Source: an uncultured Oscillospiraceae bacterium | Lineage (GTDB): Bacteria; Bacillota; Clostridia; Oscillospirales; Ruminococcaceae | NCBI GenBank assembly: GCA_910579175.1 | Contig: CAJTTB010000005.1 | Coordinates: 62,001 to 126,000 of the forward strand | Length of the DNA stretch: 64,000 nt | Direction: 5' to 3' | Shown here: positions 1 through 9,298 of the stretch, in pieces | How the letters are laid out: each line of letters opens with the position of its first letter | How positions within the stretch are numbered: the first letter of the stretch is position 1 | Program-made: the position numbers and the translations under genes | The notes under the pieces: model-generated | Database searches by the model: none | What the model was told of the DNA's origin: nothing | The model's input: only the letters and a program-made list of their open reading frames with translations

Positions 1-252
1 TATGGTGCGTTTGCAACAATTATTCCAGGAATTGACGGTTTGATACATATTTCTCAGATTGCAAATCAGAGAGTGGAAAAGATTTCTGATATCTTAGAAA
101 TTGGTCAGGAAGTTGAAGCAAAAATTATTGATATCAACTTTGATACAAAACGTGTCAGTCTTTCTATGAGAGCATTGCTACCTGAAGAAGACCAAAAAAT
201 TCAAAAAGAAAATGATGAATCAGAGGTTTCTGAAGAAGCTGTTGAAGAATAA
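1..252 (+). CDS. S1 RNA-binding domain protein, C-terminal fragment
   Basis: The reading frame is open from the first base of the window and ends at TAA 250-252, so only the last 83 residues are present. It carries the end of an S1/OB-fold domain (the stretch reading YGAFATIIPGIDGLIHISQ followed by VGQ-like and KRVSLSMRAL segments), then an acidic tail rich in Glu. In Clostridia such C-termini belong to ribosomal protein S1-like proteins, often fused to IspH; which of these it is cannot be decided from the fragment. It would bind mRNA at or near the ribosome. A hairpin terminator follows directly. Confidence 0.85.
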   Translation, partial: YGAFATIIPGIDGLIHISQIANQRVEKISDILEIGQEVEAKIIDINFDTKRVSLSMRALLPEEDQKIQKENDESEVSEEAVEE

Positions 253-266
253 GGCTTGATTTTAAG

Positions 267-297
267 TCCGCATTTCATTTGAAATGCGGATTTTTTT
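267..297 (+). terminator. Rho-independent terminator
   Basis: A 10-bp perfect stem (267-276 with 281-290, loop ATTT) is followed by a run of seven T. It ends the S1-domain transcript. Confidence 0.9.
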
Positions 298-510
298 CTT
301 GTAAGATGGTGGATGAGTGGATTGATGGAGAAATAAATATCCTTTTTTATCCAGATTTCAGAAATATTTTATAGTATTCAATTGGCTGTTATGATATAAT
401 CAAAATAAAAGATGGATAAAACCATTTGTTTTGCCAAGTTGGAATTTTTTTGATAAAATAACCCATACTGATAAATAAGCATTATCATAACAATAATGGA
501 GGAAAAATTG

Positions 511-1785
511 ATGAATCAATTAAAACGTGAAGAACTTCAAAAAGGGATTTATTTCAATAGTATTTCAGATGAAAGATTTAAAACCAATCGGTTATCTTTA
601 TATTTAGTGACCCCAATGAGCGAACAAACCGTCGCAGTAAATGCCTTGATACCAAACCTACTTCGCAAAGGATATGAGGAATATCCTGATTTTACCAGCT
701 TTAATCGCTATTTGAATGAATTGTATGGAGCCTATGCGGACGGGAATATCGATAAAGTTGGAGATAATCAATTGGTAAGTCTCTCAGTTACAGCGATTGA
801 TGACCGCTTTACTTTGGAACAGGAAAAAATGACCAAAGAAATTGCACATATTTTAGGCTCTATGCTTTTAAAACCAGTTTGGAAGGATGGTCAGTTTATT
901 CCTTCTGAAGTGGAATTGGAAAAAAATATTTTAATCGATGAAATTCGTTCTTTAATCAATGATAAGAGAAGTTATGCAGTTAGTACAGCAATTAAGTTGA
1001 TGTGTCAAAATGAACCATATGGAATTGGTAAACATGGTACCATCCAACAGGTGCAACAAATAACCCCTCAAACGCTTACAACAGCTTATCAGAACTTGCT
1101 AAAACAGGCACATATTGAAATTATGTTTGTGGGATGTGGCGATGCAGAAATTGCAAAACAGGAATTAAGAAATAGTTTTTCTAAACTAGAAAGAACGTAT
1201 CAACCAATTTCAATTTCAGCAACACACGAAATCTTACAACAGACATTGTCTAAAACAGACTATATGGATGTAACACAATCTAAGATGGTGTTGGGTTTTG
1301 GCACCGGAATCAATTCAGAGAGCGAACAAGTTTCAGCTATGAGATTGATGACAGCAGTATTTGGAGGTACACCGACTTCCAAATTGTTTTTAAATGTGCG
1401 TGAAAAATTGAGCTTATGTTATTACTGTGCTGCTCGTTTTGACCGTATGAAGGGAATTATCACCGTGGATTGTGGTGTAGAAGAGAAAAATATAGAACAG
1501 GCAAAACAGGAAATTATCAATCAATTGGAACAAATCAAACAGGGAAATATCACCGATGAAGAAATTCAAAATGCAGTGTTGAGTTTGGAGAACTCCTATC
1601 AAACCGTAAATGATTCCAATGCAGCAGTTTCAGGTTTTTATTTGGGTGAAATACTGGCAAATACCATTCGTACCCCAGAGCAAGAAGCGGCTTTGATAAA
1701 GTCTGTCACAAAAGAGCAGATCATAAAAGCGGCAAATATGTTGCATTTAGATATTGTTTATCTGCTGACTGGAGAAGAAAAATAG
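511..1785 (+). CDS. yfmF: M16-family peptidase-like protein YfmF (inactive partner)
   Basis: This 424-residue protein has the two-lobed M16 peptidase fold sequence pattern but no HxxEH zinc motif, as is usual for YfmF, the non-catalytic partner of YfmH. Database naming links the pair to modification of elongation factor EF-P in Firmicutes, though the molecular role is poorly defined. The frame is open from an ATG at 496, but GGAGG at 498-502 sits 8 bases before the ATG at 511, so 511 is the better start. The gene lies 22 bases upstream of yfmH, in the same order as in other Firmicutes, and the two probably form one transcript. Confidence 0.85.
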   Translation: MNQLKREELQKGIYFNSISDERFKTNRLSLYLVTPMSEQTVAVNALIPNLLRKGYEEYPDFTSFNRYLNELYGAYADGNIDKVGDNQLVSLSVTAIDDRFTLEQEKMTKEIAHILGSMLLKPVWKDGQFIPSEVELEKNILIDEIRSLINDKRSYAVSTAIKLMCQNEPYGIGKHGTIQQVQQITPQTLTTAYQNLLKQAHIEIMFVGCGDAEIAKQELRNSFSKLERTYQPISISATHEILQQTLSKTDYMDVTQSKMVLGFGTGINSESEQVSAMRLMTAVFGGTPTSKLFLNVREKLSLCYYCAARFDRMKGIITVDCGVEEKNIEQAKQEIINQLEQIKQGNITDEEIQNAVLSLENSYQTVNDSNAAVSGFYLGEILANTIRTPEQEAALIKSVTKEQIIKAANMLHLDIVYLLTGEEK

Positions 1786-1807
1786 AATTTTAAAAAGGTG
1801 GTTATAG

Positions 1808-3091
1808 ATGATGAAACAGCAAGTGATTAAAAATGAAAGATTAAAAGAACAATATTATTCTTTTGAACATGAAACAGGACTTAAAATTTTGCTCTACCCA
1901 ATGAAGGGATATCGTTCTTGTTATGCCTTGTTTGGGACAAATTTGGGTTCTATTGATACAACCTTTAAAACAGATGGCGATCAAGATTATACGATTGTTC
2001 CAGAAGGAGTTGCTCATTTTTTAGAGCATAAGTTATTTGAAAGTGAGGATGGAGATGCTTTTAGCTTATTTGCCAAAACAGGGGCAAGCGCAAATGCCTT
2101 TACTTCTTTTGAAAAAACTTGTTATTTATTTAGTGCAACCAATCAAATAGAAGAATCTTTGGCAAGCCTTTTAAAGTTTGTACAAGAGCCTTATTTTACA
2201 CAGCAGACAGTAGAAAAAGAACAAGGTATCATTGGTCAGGAAATTCGCATGTATCAAGATGACCCAGAATGGCGTGTGTTTTTTAACCTGCTTGGTGCAT
2301 TGTATCAAAAAAATCCAGTGCGCATTGATATTGCGGGAACGGAAGAGAGCATTGCAAGGATTGACGCCGAATTGCTTTATAAATGCTATCATACTTTTTA
2401 TAATCTCAATAATATGGTGTTGGCAGTTGCAGGAAATTTTGATGTAGAAGCGGCGTTAAAAGTAATTGAAAACGGTTTAAAACCCTCTCAAAAGGTACAA
2501 GTATATCATCAAGTGCCAGAAGAACCCAAAGAAATTTGCACCAGCAAAGTGGAACAAAATTTGAGTGTTTCTACTCCACTGTTTCAAATTGGCTTTAAAG
2601 AGCAGGTTTTGGAGGGATTAGAGCAACTAAAGACACAGATTGCAACAGAAATTATCTTAGATGTTTTAGCAGGAGAGGCAAGCTCATTCTATCGCAGATT
2701 ATATGATACAGGACTTATCAATCAGACATTTGGATATGAAGTGTTTACTGGAAGAGGCTATTTTGCAAATATTTTTTCAGGAGAATCCAAAGATCCAGAA
2801 GTAGTATTTACACAACTAAAACAAGAGATTCAGACATTAAAACAACAAGGGATTACGCAGGCAGAATTTACCCGCTGTAAAAAGTGTTTATATGGTCATA
2901 TGGTGCGCCGTTTTAACAATGTAGAGGGTGTAGCATTAAATCTAGTGAGTTCTTATTTTGCTGGAGTAGATATTTATGATAGTGTTGGCATCATTGAACA
3001 GCTGACCTTACAGGAAGTAAATGAAGTGTTAAAGAATTCTCTAAAAGAGGAATTTGCAGCCATTTCCATTGTAAATCCAGTGAAAGAGTAA
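1808..3091 (+). CDS. yfmH: M16-family zinc peptidase YfmH
   Basis: This 427-residue M16B-type metallopeptidase keeps the inverted zinc motif HFLEH at residues 70-74, inside the stretch VPEGVAHFLEHKLFE. That distinguishes it from the preceding yfmF, which lacks it. By family precedent the two subunits form a processing-peptidase-like heterodimer. The start is one of two adjacent ATG codons (1808 or 1811) behind AAAGGTGG. A short GC-rich hairpin follows before lgt. Confidence 0.87.
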   Translation: MMKQQVIKNERLKEQYYSFEHETGLKILLYPMKGYRSCYALFGTNLGSIDTTFKTDGDQDYTIVPEGVAHFLEHKLFESEDGDAFSLFAKTGASANAFTSFEKTCYLFSATNQIEESLASLLKFVQEPYFTQQTVEKEQGIIGQEIRMYQDDPEWRVFFNLLGALYQKNPVRIDIAGTEESIARIDAELLYKCYHTFYNLNNMVLAVAGNFDVEAALKVIENGLKPSQKVQVYHQVPEEPKEICTSKVEQNLSVSTPLFQIGFKEQVLEGLEQLKTQIATEIILDVLAGEASSFYRRLYDTGLINQTFGYEVFTGRGYFANIFSGESKDPEVVFTQLKQEIQTLKQQGITQAEFTRCKKCLYGHMVRRFNNVEGVALNLVSSYFAGVDIYDSVGIIEQLTLQEVNEVLKNSLKEEFAAISIVNPVKE

Positions 3092-3103
3092 TCATATTCA
3101 TTG

Positions 3104-3123
3104 ATTCCGCCGATTGGCGGAAT
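3104..3123 (+). terminator. Short GC hairpin between yfmH and lgt
   Basis: ATTCCGCC (3104-3111) pairs with GGCGGAAT (3116-3123), but no T-run follows. It may weaken read-through or protect an mRNA end rather than terminate. Confidence 0.4.
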
Positions 3124-3145
3124 ACATATTTAGGAGGTTTGAAAA

Positions 3146-4159
3146 ATGAATACAGTTGCCTTTCCCCATTTGGGTTTAGAGTTTACTTTGAATAAAGTTG
3201 CATTTTCGGTATTTGGTCTTGATATTATGTGGTATGCAGTGCTCATTACAATTGGCTTTGCAATTGCAATTGGGTATGGGTTATCTCGTATGAAAACGTT
3301 TGGATTGGACTCAGATCGTGCAATGGATGCAATCTTAGTGGGCATTGTCGGTGGTATTGTTGGTGCTCGTATTTACTTTGTGGCTTTTTCGTGGGAATCA
3401 TATAAGGATAATCTCGCTTTGATTTTTAGCACACGTGAAGGTGGATTGGCAATTTATGGCGGTATTATAGGTGCTTTATTGCTTGGAGGAATTACCTGTA
3501 AAATTCGTAAAGTGAAAATTTTGCCCATGTTTGATATCACGGTATTGGGACTTTTGATAGGGCAAGCTATTGGGCGTTGGGGCAATTTTGTTAATGTAGA
3601 GGCATATGGTTCCCATACAGAATCTCTGTTTGGTATGACATCTTCTGCAATTATAGATGGTCCTGTACATCCTTGTTTTTTATATGAATCTGTTTGGTGT
3701 ATTGTCGGATTTATATTGCTTCACCTTTATGTAAAGCGTCGTAAATTTGATGGAGAATTGGTTTTGATGTACTGTATGTGGTACGGATTTGGCAGAATGT
3801 TGATTGAAGGATTGAGAACAGATAGTTTGTATTGGGGACCATTTCGGGTTTCACAAATTTTATCTGCGGTCATTATGATTGCTGCACTTATCATTTGGTT
3901 GACCATTCGTTCAAGAATCAAACGAAATAATGATCCAGATTATCTGCCTCTTTATGTGACAACACAGGAATCAAAAGAGTTGTTGCGCTTGGCAGAAGAA
4001 AAAAATCAGAGAAATCCCAAAGAGGAAGCATTTTTGGAAAATACCATGGAAGAGGGCGTAGAAAAGTTGGATGCCCAAAAGCTGCAAAAAATGAATTTAG
4101 AAGAAGAACAGTTATTGAATGAGGAAGGAGAACATAGACAAGATGGCGAAGATCATTGA
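3146..4159 (+). CDS. lgt: Prolipoprotein diacylglyceryl transferase
   Basis: Lgt transfers diacylglycerol from phosphatidylglycerol to the lipobox cysteine of prolipoproteins in the cytoplasmic membrane. Multiple hydrophobic segments are visible, with the signature REGGLAIYGGIIGA (about residues 97-110) and GRWGNFVN (143-150), the conserved Lgt core. The protein has 337 residues; the last 75 or so form a charged, Glu/Lys-rich cytoplasmic tail that many Lgt proteins lack. The start follows AGGAGG. The 3' end overlaps the folD start by 17 bases, so the two are probably translationally coupled. Confidence 0.95.
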   Translation: MNTVAFPHLGLEFTLNKVAFSVFGLDIMWYAVLITIGFAIAIGYGLSRMKTFGLDSDRAMDAILVGIVGGIVGARIYFVAFSWESYKDNLALIFSTREGGLAIYGGIIGALLLGGITCKIRKVKILPMFDITVLGLLIGQAIGRWGNFVNVEAYGSHTESLFGMTSSAIIDGPVHPCFLYESVWCIVGFILLHLYVKRRKFDGELVLMYCMWYGFGRMLIEGLRTDSLYWGPFRVSQILSAVIMIAALIIWLTIRSRIKRNNDPDYLPLYVTTQESKELLRLAEEKNQRNPKEEAFLENTMEEGVEKLDAQKLQKMNLEEEQLLNEEGEHRQDGEDH

Positions 4160-4991
4160 TGGAAAACAAATTTCAATGCAGGTGAAAATGCAGGTGAAAG
4201 AGGAAGTACAACAACTTACAGAACAACAGATTTCTGTATGTTTGGCGGTTGTGATTGTAGGGAATGACCCTGCTTCTAGAGTTTATGTCAACAATAAAAA
4301 GAAGGCATGTGATTTGGTTGGCATTCAATCAATGGAATATGCACTTCCAGAAGAAACCACACAACAGGAATTATTGACATTGATAGAAAAGTTAAATCAG
4401 GATAAACAGATCAATGGTATTTTGGTACAACTTCCGCTTCCAAAGGGAATTGACGAGAAAAAAGTCATTGAGACCATCTCTCCACAAAAGGACGTCGATG
4501 CCTTTCACGCAGTGAATGTAGGAAAGATTATGATTGGAAATTATGATTTTTTGCCTTGTACTCCAGCAGGTTGTATGGATTTAATTCGGTCTACAGGGGT
4601 TGAAATACAGGGAAAACATTGTGTTGTAATTGGCAGAAGTAATATTGTGGGTAAACCAATGTCAATGTTAATGTTACATGAAAATGCAACAGTTACAATT
4701 TGCCATTCTAAAACAGTGAATTTAAAGGAAGTTTGTCAAACTGCTGATATTTTGATTGCCGCTGTGGGAAAAGCAAACTTGGTAACTGCTGATATGGTCA
4801 AACAAGGCGCTGTTGTAATTGATGTGGGTATGAATCGATTGCCAAATGGTAAGCTTTGTGGGGATGTGGATTTTCAAACAGTACAAGAGGTTGCAGGATA
4901 TATTACCCCCGTTCCTGGAGGGGTTGGACCTATGACCATTGCGACATTGATGAAAAATACGGTTACAGCCGCTAAAGTACAGAATCAATAA
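4143..4991 (+). CDS. folD: Bifunctional methylenetetrahydrofolate dehydrogenase/cyclohydrolase
   Basis: FolD interconverts 5,10-methylene-THF, methenyl-THF and 10-formyl-THF in one-carbon metabolism. The N-terminal catalytic domain shows the YVNNKKKA motif (residues 48-55, with Tyr48 and Lys52 in the YxxxK arrangement). The NAD(P)-binding domain shows VVIGRSNIVGKP and, near the end, PVPGGVGPMT. I chose the ATG at 4143 (MAKIIDGK...), which matches the family's usual N-terminus, over the in-frame ATG at 4119 inside lgt. AAGGAG lies about 12 bases upstream. A strong terminator follows. Confidence 0.95.
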   Translation: MAKIIDGKQISMQVKMQVKEEVQQLTEQQISVCLAVVIVGNDPASRVYVNNKKKACDLVGIQSMEYALPEETTQQELLTLIEKLNQDKQINGILVQLPLPKGIDEKKVIETISPQKDVDAFHAVNVGKIMIGNYDFLPCTPAGCMDLIRSTGVEIQGKHCVVIGRSNIVGKPMSMLMLHENATVTICHSKTVNLKEVCQTADILIAAVGKANLVTADMVKQGAVVIDVGMNRLPNGKLCGDVDFQTVQEVAGYITPVPGGVGPMTIATLMKNTVTAAKVQNQ

Positions 4992-5063
4992 ACGTGTAAC
5001 AGATGATCAAAATGCCGATTGTCTTTGATGATGGTTGAGATAATTATTGATAAAATAAGAAAG

Positions 5064-5102
5064 AAGACGAGTAAAATAATTTTATTTTACTCGTCTTTTT
5101 TA
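5064..5102 (+). terminator. Rho-independent terminator after folD
   Basis: A 16-bp AT-rich stem, 5064-5079 with 5082-5097, is followed by T-rich sequence. It is nearly symmetric, so it may also serve the convergent crp/fnr-type gene. Confidence 0.85.
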
Positions 5103-5154
5103 TAGGATATCACAGTTTATCATGGATTAGGGAGTATCAATGAAGATGAAATTT

Positions 5155-5832
5155 CTATGATTCGATGGACTGTGACAACAGGTAAAAGTGACTGCGATGA
5201 AAGTCAATCAAACCTTCTTTTTTTAGTTTCCCCAATTCACTTGACATTGCACTTCTCTCTACACAAAGAAAATCTGCTAACTCTTGTCGCTGAAAGGGAA
5301 TGGTAAAATTCCTGCTTTCAGCGGCTTTTGCTTGATCGGAAAGGTAACATAACAGCTTTTCTCGCGTGGTTCTTTTGGAAAGATAGCGAATTTTTTGATT
5401 GAGTAGCACATTTTTATTTGCCAAGATTTGGACCATATTTTCAATCAATTGATGATGAAAGGCACATGAAGAAGGACAGGTGGTCAATATTCTTTGATAA
5501 TCAATGAATAAGGCATCACAATCTGTTAGGGCAACTACACTGACAGGCAATTTTGAGGTAGCTGTACAGGAAAAAGCTTCACCAAATAATTCTCCAGGAT
5601 TTAAAGTCCCCAAAATACTGCGATTGCCAAAAATATCTTCATAAATGATTTGTGCCTGACCAGTTAGCAAAATACCAGTATCTGTAATATGGTCGCCCAC
5701 AGTAAAGATATTCTGATTTTTAACATATGGTTTTACTTTTGCCTTAAGACAATAGAGTATTTGAAACAGTGTGTCTGATTTAATTTGTGCAAACAATGGA
5801 CAATTGAGTAAGATGGAATGATATTTTTTCAT
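5155..5832 (-). CDS. Crp/Fnr-family transcription regulator
   Basis: This 225-residue regulator has an N-terminal cyclic-nucleotide-binding-like beta-roll (about residues 10-130, including TVGDHITDTGILLTGQA and NPGELFGEAF) and a C-terminal winged helix (RQELADFLCVERSAMSSELG). No Fnr-type cluster of cysteines is seen, so an Fe-S sensor of that kind is unlikely. The start at 5832 (MKKYHSILL) has AGAGG 7 bases upstream; the frame is open much further upstream but runs antisense through the neighbouring gene. Divergence from a ferredoxin-hcp pair suggests an HcpR-like regulator of nitrosative stress; that is inference. Confidence 0.88.
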   Translation of the reverse strand: MKKYHSILLNCPLFAQIKSDTLFQILYCLKAKVKPYVKNQNIFTVGDHITDTGILLTGQAQIIYEDIFGNRSILGTLNPGELFGEAFSCTATSKLPVSVVALTDCDALFIDYQRILTTCPSSCAFHHQLIENMVQILANKNVLLNQKIRYLSKRTTREKLLCYLSDQAKAAESRNFTIPFQRQELADFLCVERSAMSSELGKLKKEGLIDFHRSHFYLLSQSIES

Positions 5833-5873
5833 AAAAACCTCTTTTTGTTGGAAAAACAACATACTTTTTCTTT

Positions 5874-5890
5874 TGATTGTAGTACAATCA
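5874..5890. promoter_or_regulatory. Perfect palindrome, candidate Crp/Fnr operator
   Basis: TGATTGTAGTACAATCA is a perfect 8+1+8 palindrome midway between the divergent regulator and ferredoxin starts. Size and symmetry fit a Crp/Fnr-family half-site pair. It overlaps possible -10 (TACAAT, plus strand) or -35 (TTGTAC, minus strand) elements, so it could regulate both genes. Confidence 0.6.
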
Positions 5891-5919
5891 TCATAGAAAA
5901 TCAAGGAGGAAATGGAATT

Positions 5920-6606
5920 ATGATTAGAAAAATCATTAAAATAGAGGAAGATTTGTGTAATGGATGTGGAGCTTGTGCAGAGGCTTGCCATGAAAGTGCA
6001 ATTCAGATGGTAGATGGAAAAGCAAAGTTGATTCGAGACGATTATTGTGATGGATTGGGAGATTGCTTGCCAGTATGTCCCACCAATGCAATCCGTTTTG
6101 AAGAGCGCGAAGCAGCCGCATATGATGAGGCAGCAGTAAAGGCAAATCAACAAGCAAAAAAAACATTGCAGGGATGTCAGGGGCATCGTGCAAAGACAAT
6201 ACAGCGTCAGCCAAATAATACAGTACAAGAACAATCTATGGAAAGTCAATTAAGCCAATGGCCAGTACAGATAAAATTGATATCGGTAGAAGCTTCCTAT
6301 TTTGAAAATGCCGATTTGTTGATTGCTGCGGATTGTACTGCATATGCCTATGGAGATTTTCACCGTCATTTTATACGCAATCGAGTGACTGTCATTGGTT
6401 GTCCAAAATTGGACGATATCGATTATACCGGAAAACTAACTGAAATTATCAAACACCATACAATTCAAAGTATAACCGTTGTTCGAATGGAAGTACCATG
6501 CTGTGGCGGTATAGAAATGGCAGTAAAACAAGCAATTCAAGCAAGTGGCAAGCAAGTTCCTTGTCAAATTATTACAATTTCTATCAATGGAGAAATTTTG
6601 GATTAA
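5920..6606 (+). CDS. 4Fe-4S ferredoxin-domain protein of the hcp operon type
   Basis: The 228-residue protein starts with a ferredoxin domain. The first motif, CNGCGACAEAC, has Cys13, 16, 19 and 23. The second, CDGLGDCLPVC, has Cys43, 49 and 53 and lacks the usual middle cysteine, a pattern I recall from this family. The C-terminal part (about 100-228) holds a further conserved segment with MEVPCCGG. Proteins like this commonly precede hybrid cluster protein genes and probably pass electrons to them. AAGGAGG is 6 bases before the ATG at 5920; an upstream in-frame ATG at 5818 would overlap the divergent regulator and is rejected. An hcp start follows after 51 bases. Confidence 0.85.
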   Translation: MIRKIIKIEEDLCNGCGACAEACHESAIQMVDGKAKLIRDDYCDGLGDCLPVCPTNAIRFEEREAAAYDEAAVKANQQAKKTLQGCQGHRAKTIQRQPNNTVQEQSMESQLSQWPVQIKLISVEASYFENADLLIAADCTAYAYGDFHRHFIRNRVTVIGCPKLDDIDYTGKLTEIIKHHTIQSITVVRMEVPCCGGIEMAVKQAIQASGKQVPCQIITISINGEILD

Positions 6607-6657
6607 AATACAAATAAATAGAACAATATTATTGTATTAAGTAATAGGAGGCATATC

Positions 6658-6825
6658 ATGTCAGAAATGTTTTGTTTTCAATGTCAGCAGACTGCTGGAA
6701 ATAAGGGATGTACACATGTAGGTGTTTGCGGAAAACAACCTGAGACATTAAAATTAACAAACAAAATTATCAGACCGTTTGATAATGGATGGATTATTTA
6801 CCACATTGACAAATATAAATTTTGA
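6658..6825 (+). pseudogene. hcp: Hybrid cluster protein (hydroxylamine reductase) 5' fragment
   Basis: An ATG behind AGGAGG opens a frame that begins like Hcp: cysteines at residues 6, 9, 18 and 24 give the C-x2-C-x8-C-x5-C N-terminal cluster motif, followed by GKQPET. After about residue 33 the sequence no longer resembles Hcp and stops at residue 55; a full Hcp has about 530-550 residues. No other hcp part is in the window. The break coincides with the left edge of an accessory island, so insertion with deletion is the likely cause. Confidence 0.8.
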
Positions 6826-7225
6826 TAATCAAAAAATCAAATAATTTGTCAAGTCCCAATTCGACTTCGTATTCTTGGTAGAATCCGATGAATAAATATT
6901 TATACCAATGCAATAATTATATAGGCACTATAAAAAAAGACTGCTCACCTTAGGTGGACAGTCTCTTTTTGGCTTTCGTGATAATAAACAGTTTCACCAT
7001 CTTGTTTTTGGTCGTTGTTCTGAATTTCAAGAAATGAATTTTGAGAGCAGAAAAAGACAGCTAGTCATGCTCGCTTATATCATCAATCATTCGGTTCGAG
7101 GGCTAAACGGCTAAACGACCCAATACATCATCAACCAAATGGAGCATATAGCGTGTTGTACTGACTTCCTCTATGTGGTATTGAACTTAAAAAACAGTTC
7201 AATACTTTTTTAGGAGGCATACATC
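6826..7225. other. Intergenic left edge of accessory island
   Basis: No convincing gene. A hairpin AGACTG...CAGTCT (about 6945-6969, followed by T-rich sequence) looks like a terminator. The rest is unassignable sequence between the broken hcp and the nuclease gene, probably debris of past insertion or deletion. A small inverted repeat around 7180-7215 (TATTGAACT...AGTTCAATA) lies just before the next gene's ribosome binding site. Confidence 0.5.
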
Positions 7226-7902
7226 ATGCAGGAGAACATCATTCCTGAGAACATCGTCTTTAACAATTGCTATTCAGGTACAGAGTTTGAAAACAAAACG
7301 GTAGACTTTCTTAGACTGGCTGGACTCAGAGCAAACAGAGTAAATAAAGCTAATGATGGTGGTATTGACATTGAAGCAACTGTGAATATTCAAGGGGTTG
7401 AATATCCATATTACATTCAATGCAAGTATTACAACAAGCCTTTGGGCAAGGGTCCAATTCAAGAGGTTTATTCTGGAGTGGCATTTTACGATAATATTGG
7501 GAAGCCGGTTGTTATTACCAATAACGAAGTAATATTCAATGCTAGAACCTATGCCAAAAAATTGGGTGTAGAGATCATTGCGGATTCTGAATGGGATGAA
7601 ATGAAAGATGCTTGTAATTCCAAAAAAGCAAGATATCAGCATACTGGTTTATTGGGAATAGTTATTTTGAGTGCAATTAAAAACACAGAATATGCTAAAG
7701 AGCTATAGCAACTGAACAAGAGCATATTGAACCAGAATTAAGTGATAAAGACGAATACAGACTTCAACTCCAATCTGATTTTGACATGGCAGAGGAATAT
7801 CTAAAGGAGGCGGAACGTTTACAGCAAAAAGCTATGAAAAATCAAAGGATGGCATTTGAAAGACAGAAAAAGACACTATTAGCAAGTCTTAATTATGGCT
7901 GA
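7226..7902 (+). pseudogene. Mrr-like PD-(D/E)XK nuclease, frame broken near the 3' end
   Basis: The first frame (7226-7708, 160 residues) carries a restriction-endonuclease fold: GTEFE near residues 18-22, NDGGIDIE at 43-50 and the QCK motif at 65-67, the Mrr_cat arrangement of D...QxK catalytic residues. After the stop at 7706-7708 another frame (from about 7699 to TGA 7900-7902) continues with a hydrophilic, Glu/Lys/Gln-rich helical tail. This looks like the original C-terminus displaced by a one-base frameshift. The catalytic domain itself is intact, so a truncated active nuclease is possible. It starts at an ATG behind AGGAGG. Family role: cleavage of modified or foreign DNA, or mobile-element functions. 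Confidence 0.7.
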
Positions 7903-7956
7903 AGGGTAAGCACCATAGGGGGTGCGAATAATCTAATCAAGATAGGAGGTTTTACA

Positions 7957-9149
7957 ATGTCCGACTTCTTCAACGAAACGTTGAAGGGTGGTCTTGATAG
8001 TTTGACAGCTGACCAACTGGATGAACTAATAATTATGGCTCAAGCAAAGAGATTGGAAAGTAAAGGAAAAAAGGAGATTAAAACGTCGGATAGTTGTCCA
8101 TTTTGTGGGAGTATCAAGATCAAAAAACATGGAACATCTGCAAAAGGAACACCAAGGATGATTTGCAAAGATTGTGGTAAAACATTCTCATTTGGAATAG
8201 ACATATTGGAACAAAACTCTCGCCTGTCAGATACAAAACTGACAGCTTTATATGTTGAAATCATAGAGAATCAAACAATCGGAAATCTCGCTCAAAAGAT
8301 GAATGTCAGTCGGTCAACAGCAGCTCAACATAAAATTAAAGTGATGGATATACTTTATCAAAAGATGATGACCCAGTTAAAAGGAATTGATAGTGATGGA
8401 AACCCCATATTCAAGTTTGAGGGTGAGATATAATGTGATGAATGGTTTTGTACTGTATCATTCAAAGGCAAGCGGGATCCAGAGTTCTTCATTTTTACAT
8501 TGAAACGATTCCCAAGACATAACTGCTCCGCCGCAGATCAGAATGAATATTTGAAGAAACATGGTTTATGGAATCGAATAATTGCAATTCCTGACTATCT
8601 TGATGAATTACGGATAAACACCAAGAAATACAAACGAAGAATCAGTAATGAACAAATCTGCATTGTTGTTGCGGTAGATGATGAAAAGAATTTGATTGCA
8701 AAACTTGTTTCTGTTGGCAGATTAGAAATAGCAGACGCTAAAAAATTGTTATCAGGATGTTTTGACAATGATAGCACTCTAATTACTGATAGTCATTCAG
8801 CCTATCCAGTTTTAGCAAATAGTGAGAATATTTTAAACACGTTCAAATCAAAGCCGACAAACATACCAAAGGCAGATATAATCTCGCAAACGTCAATGGA
8901 ATTCATTCACAGATAGAAAAATTTATGCCAGAACCAGCAGAACGCATCCCAGCAACAAAGTATCTGAATCAGTACATGGCACTCTTTATCTGGCAATGGC
9001 TACATAAAGGTTTATCTCTGGATGAAAAGGTGATTTTGCTCAAACACACTCTTGCGGAGAGTTGGGATAATTACAAAGAATCATATGAAAGCATAAAAAC
9101 CCATCCATTAGACATTAACACCAAGGGTCAATTCCCTAACATAGTTTGA
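7957..9149 (+). pseudogene. IS1595-type transposase, inactivated
   Basis: The start follows ATAGGAGG. The N-terminus has a zinc ribbon (Cys47, 50, 70 and 73: CPFC and CKDC) and a helix-turn-helix (IGNLAQKMNVSRSTAAQHKIK), as in IS1595/ISXO2-like transposases. The frame is cut by an in-frame TAA at 8431-8433, directly before CDEWFCTVSF, where the first catalytic Asp is expected. It continues in the same frame to about 8870 with ITDSHSAYP, the likely second Asp. A frameshift then moves the C-terminus (GRYNLANVNGIHSQIEKF to 9149) into another frame, where the N...H part of the catalytic core sits. Two independent lesions mean it is dead. I could not define its terminal inverted repeats. Confidence 0.82.
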
Positions 9150-9298
9150 GAACAATAATTTTGAAATAGGTTAGACACTGTTCTGACCTATTTTTGATGC
9201 TGTCATATAGGCAGTATGATATAATAAGAAAGAATTTTTCAAAATGAGTGTCAGATTTTGGTTTAGAAGTTGTGTATATAGGTGAAAGGAGGATTTGT

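Noticed and set aside
5833..6249. N-terminal extension of the Crp/Fnr frame to 6249.
   Set aside because: It runs antisense through the ferredoxin gene and across the operator; the ATG at 5832 has its own ribosome binding site and matches the family start.
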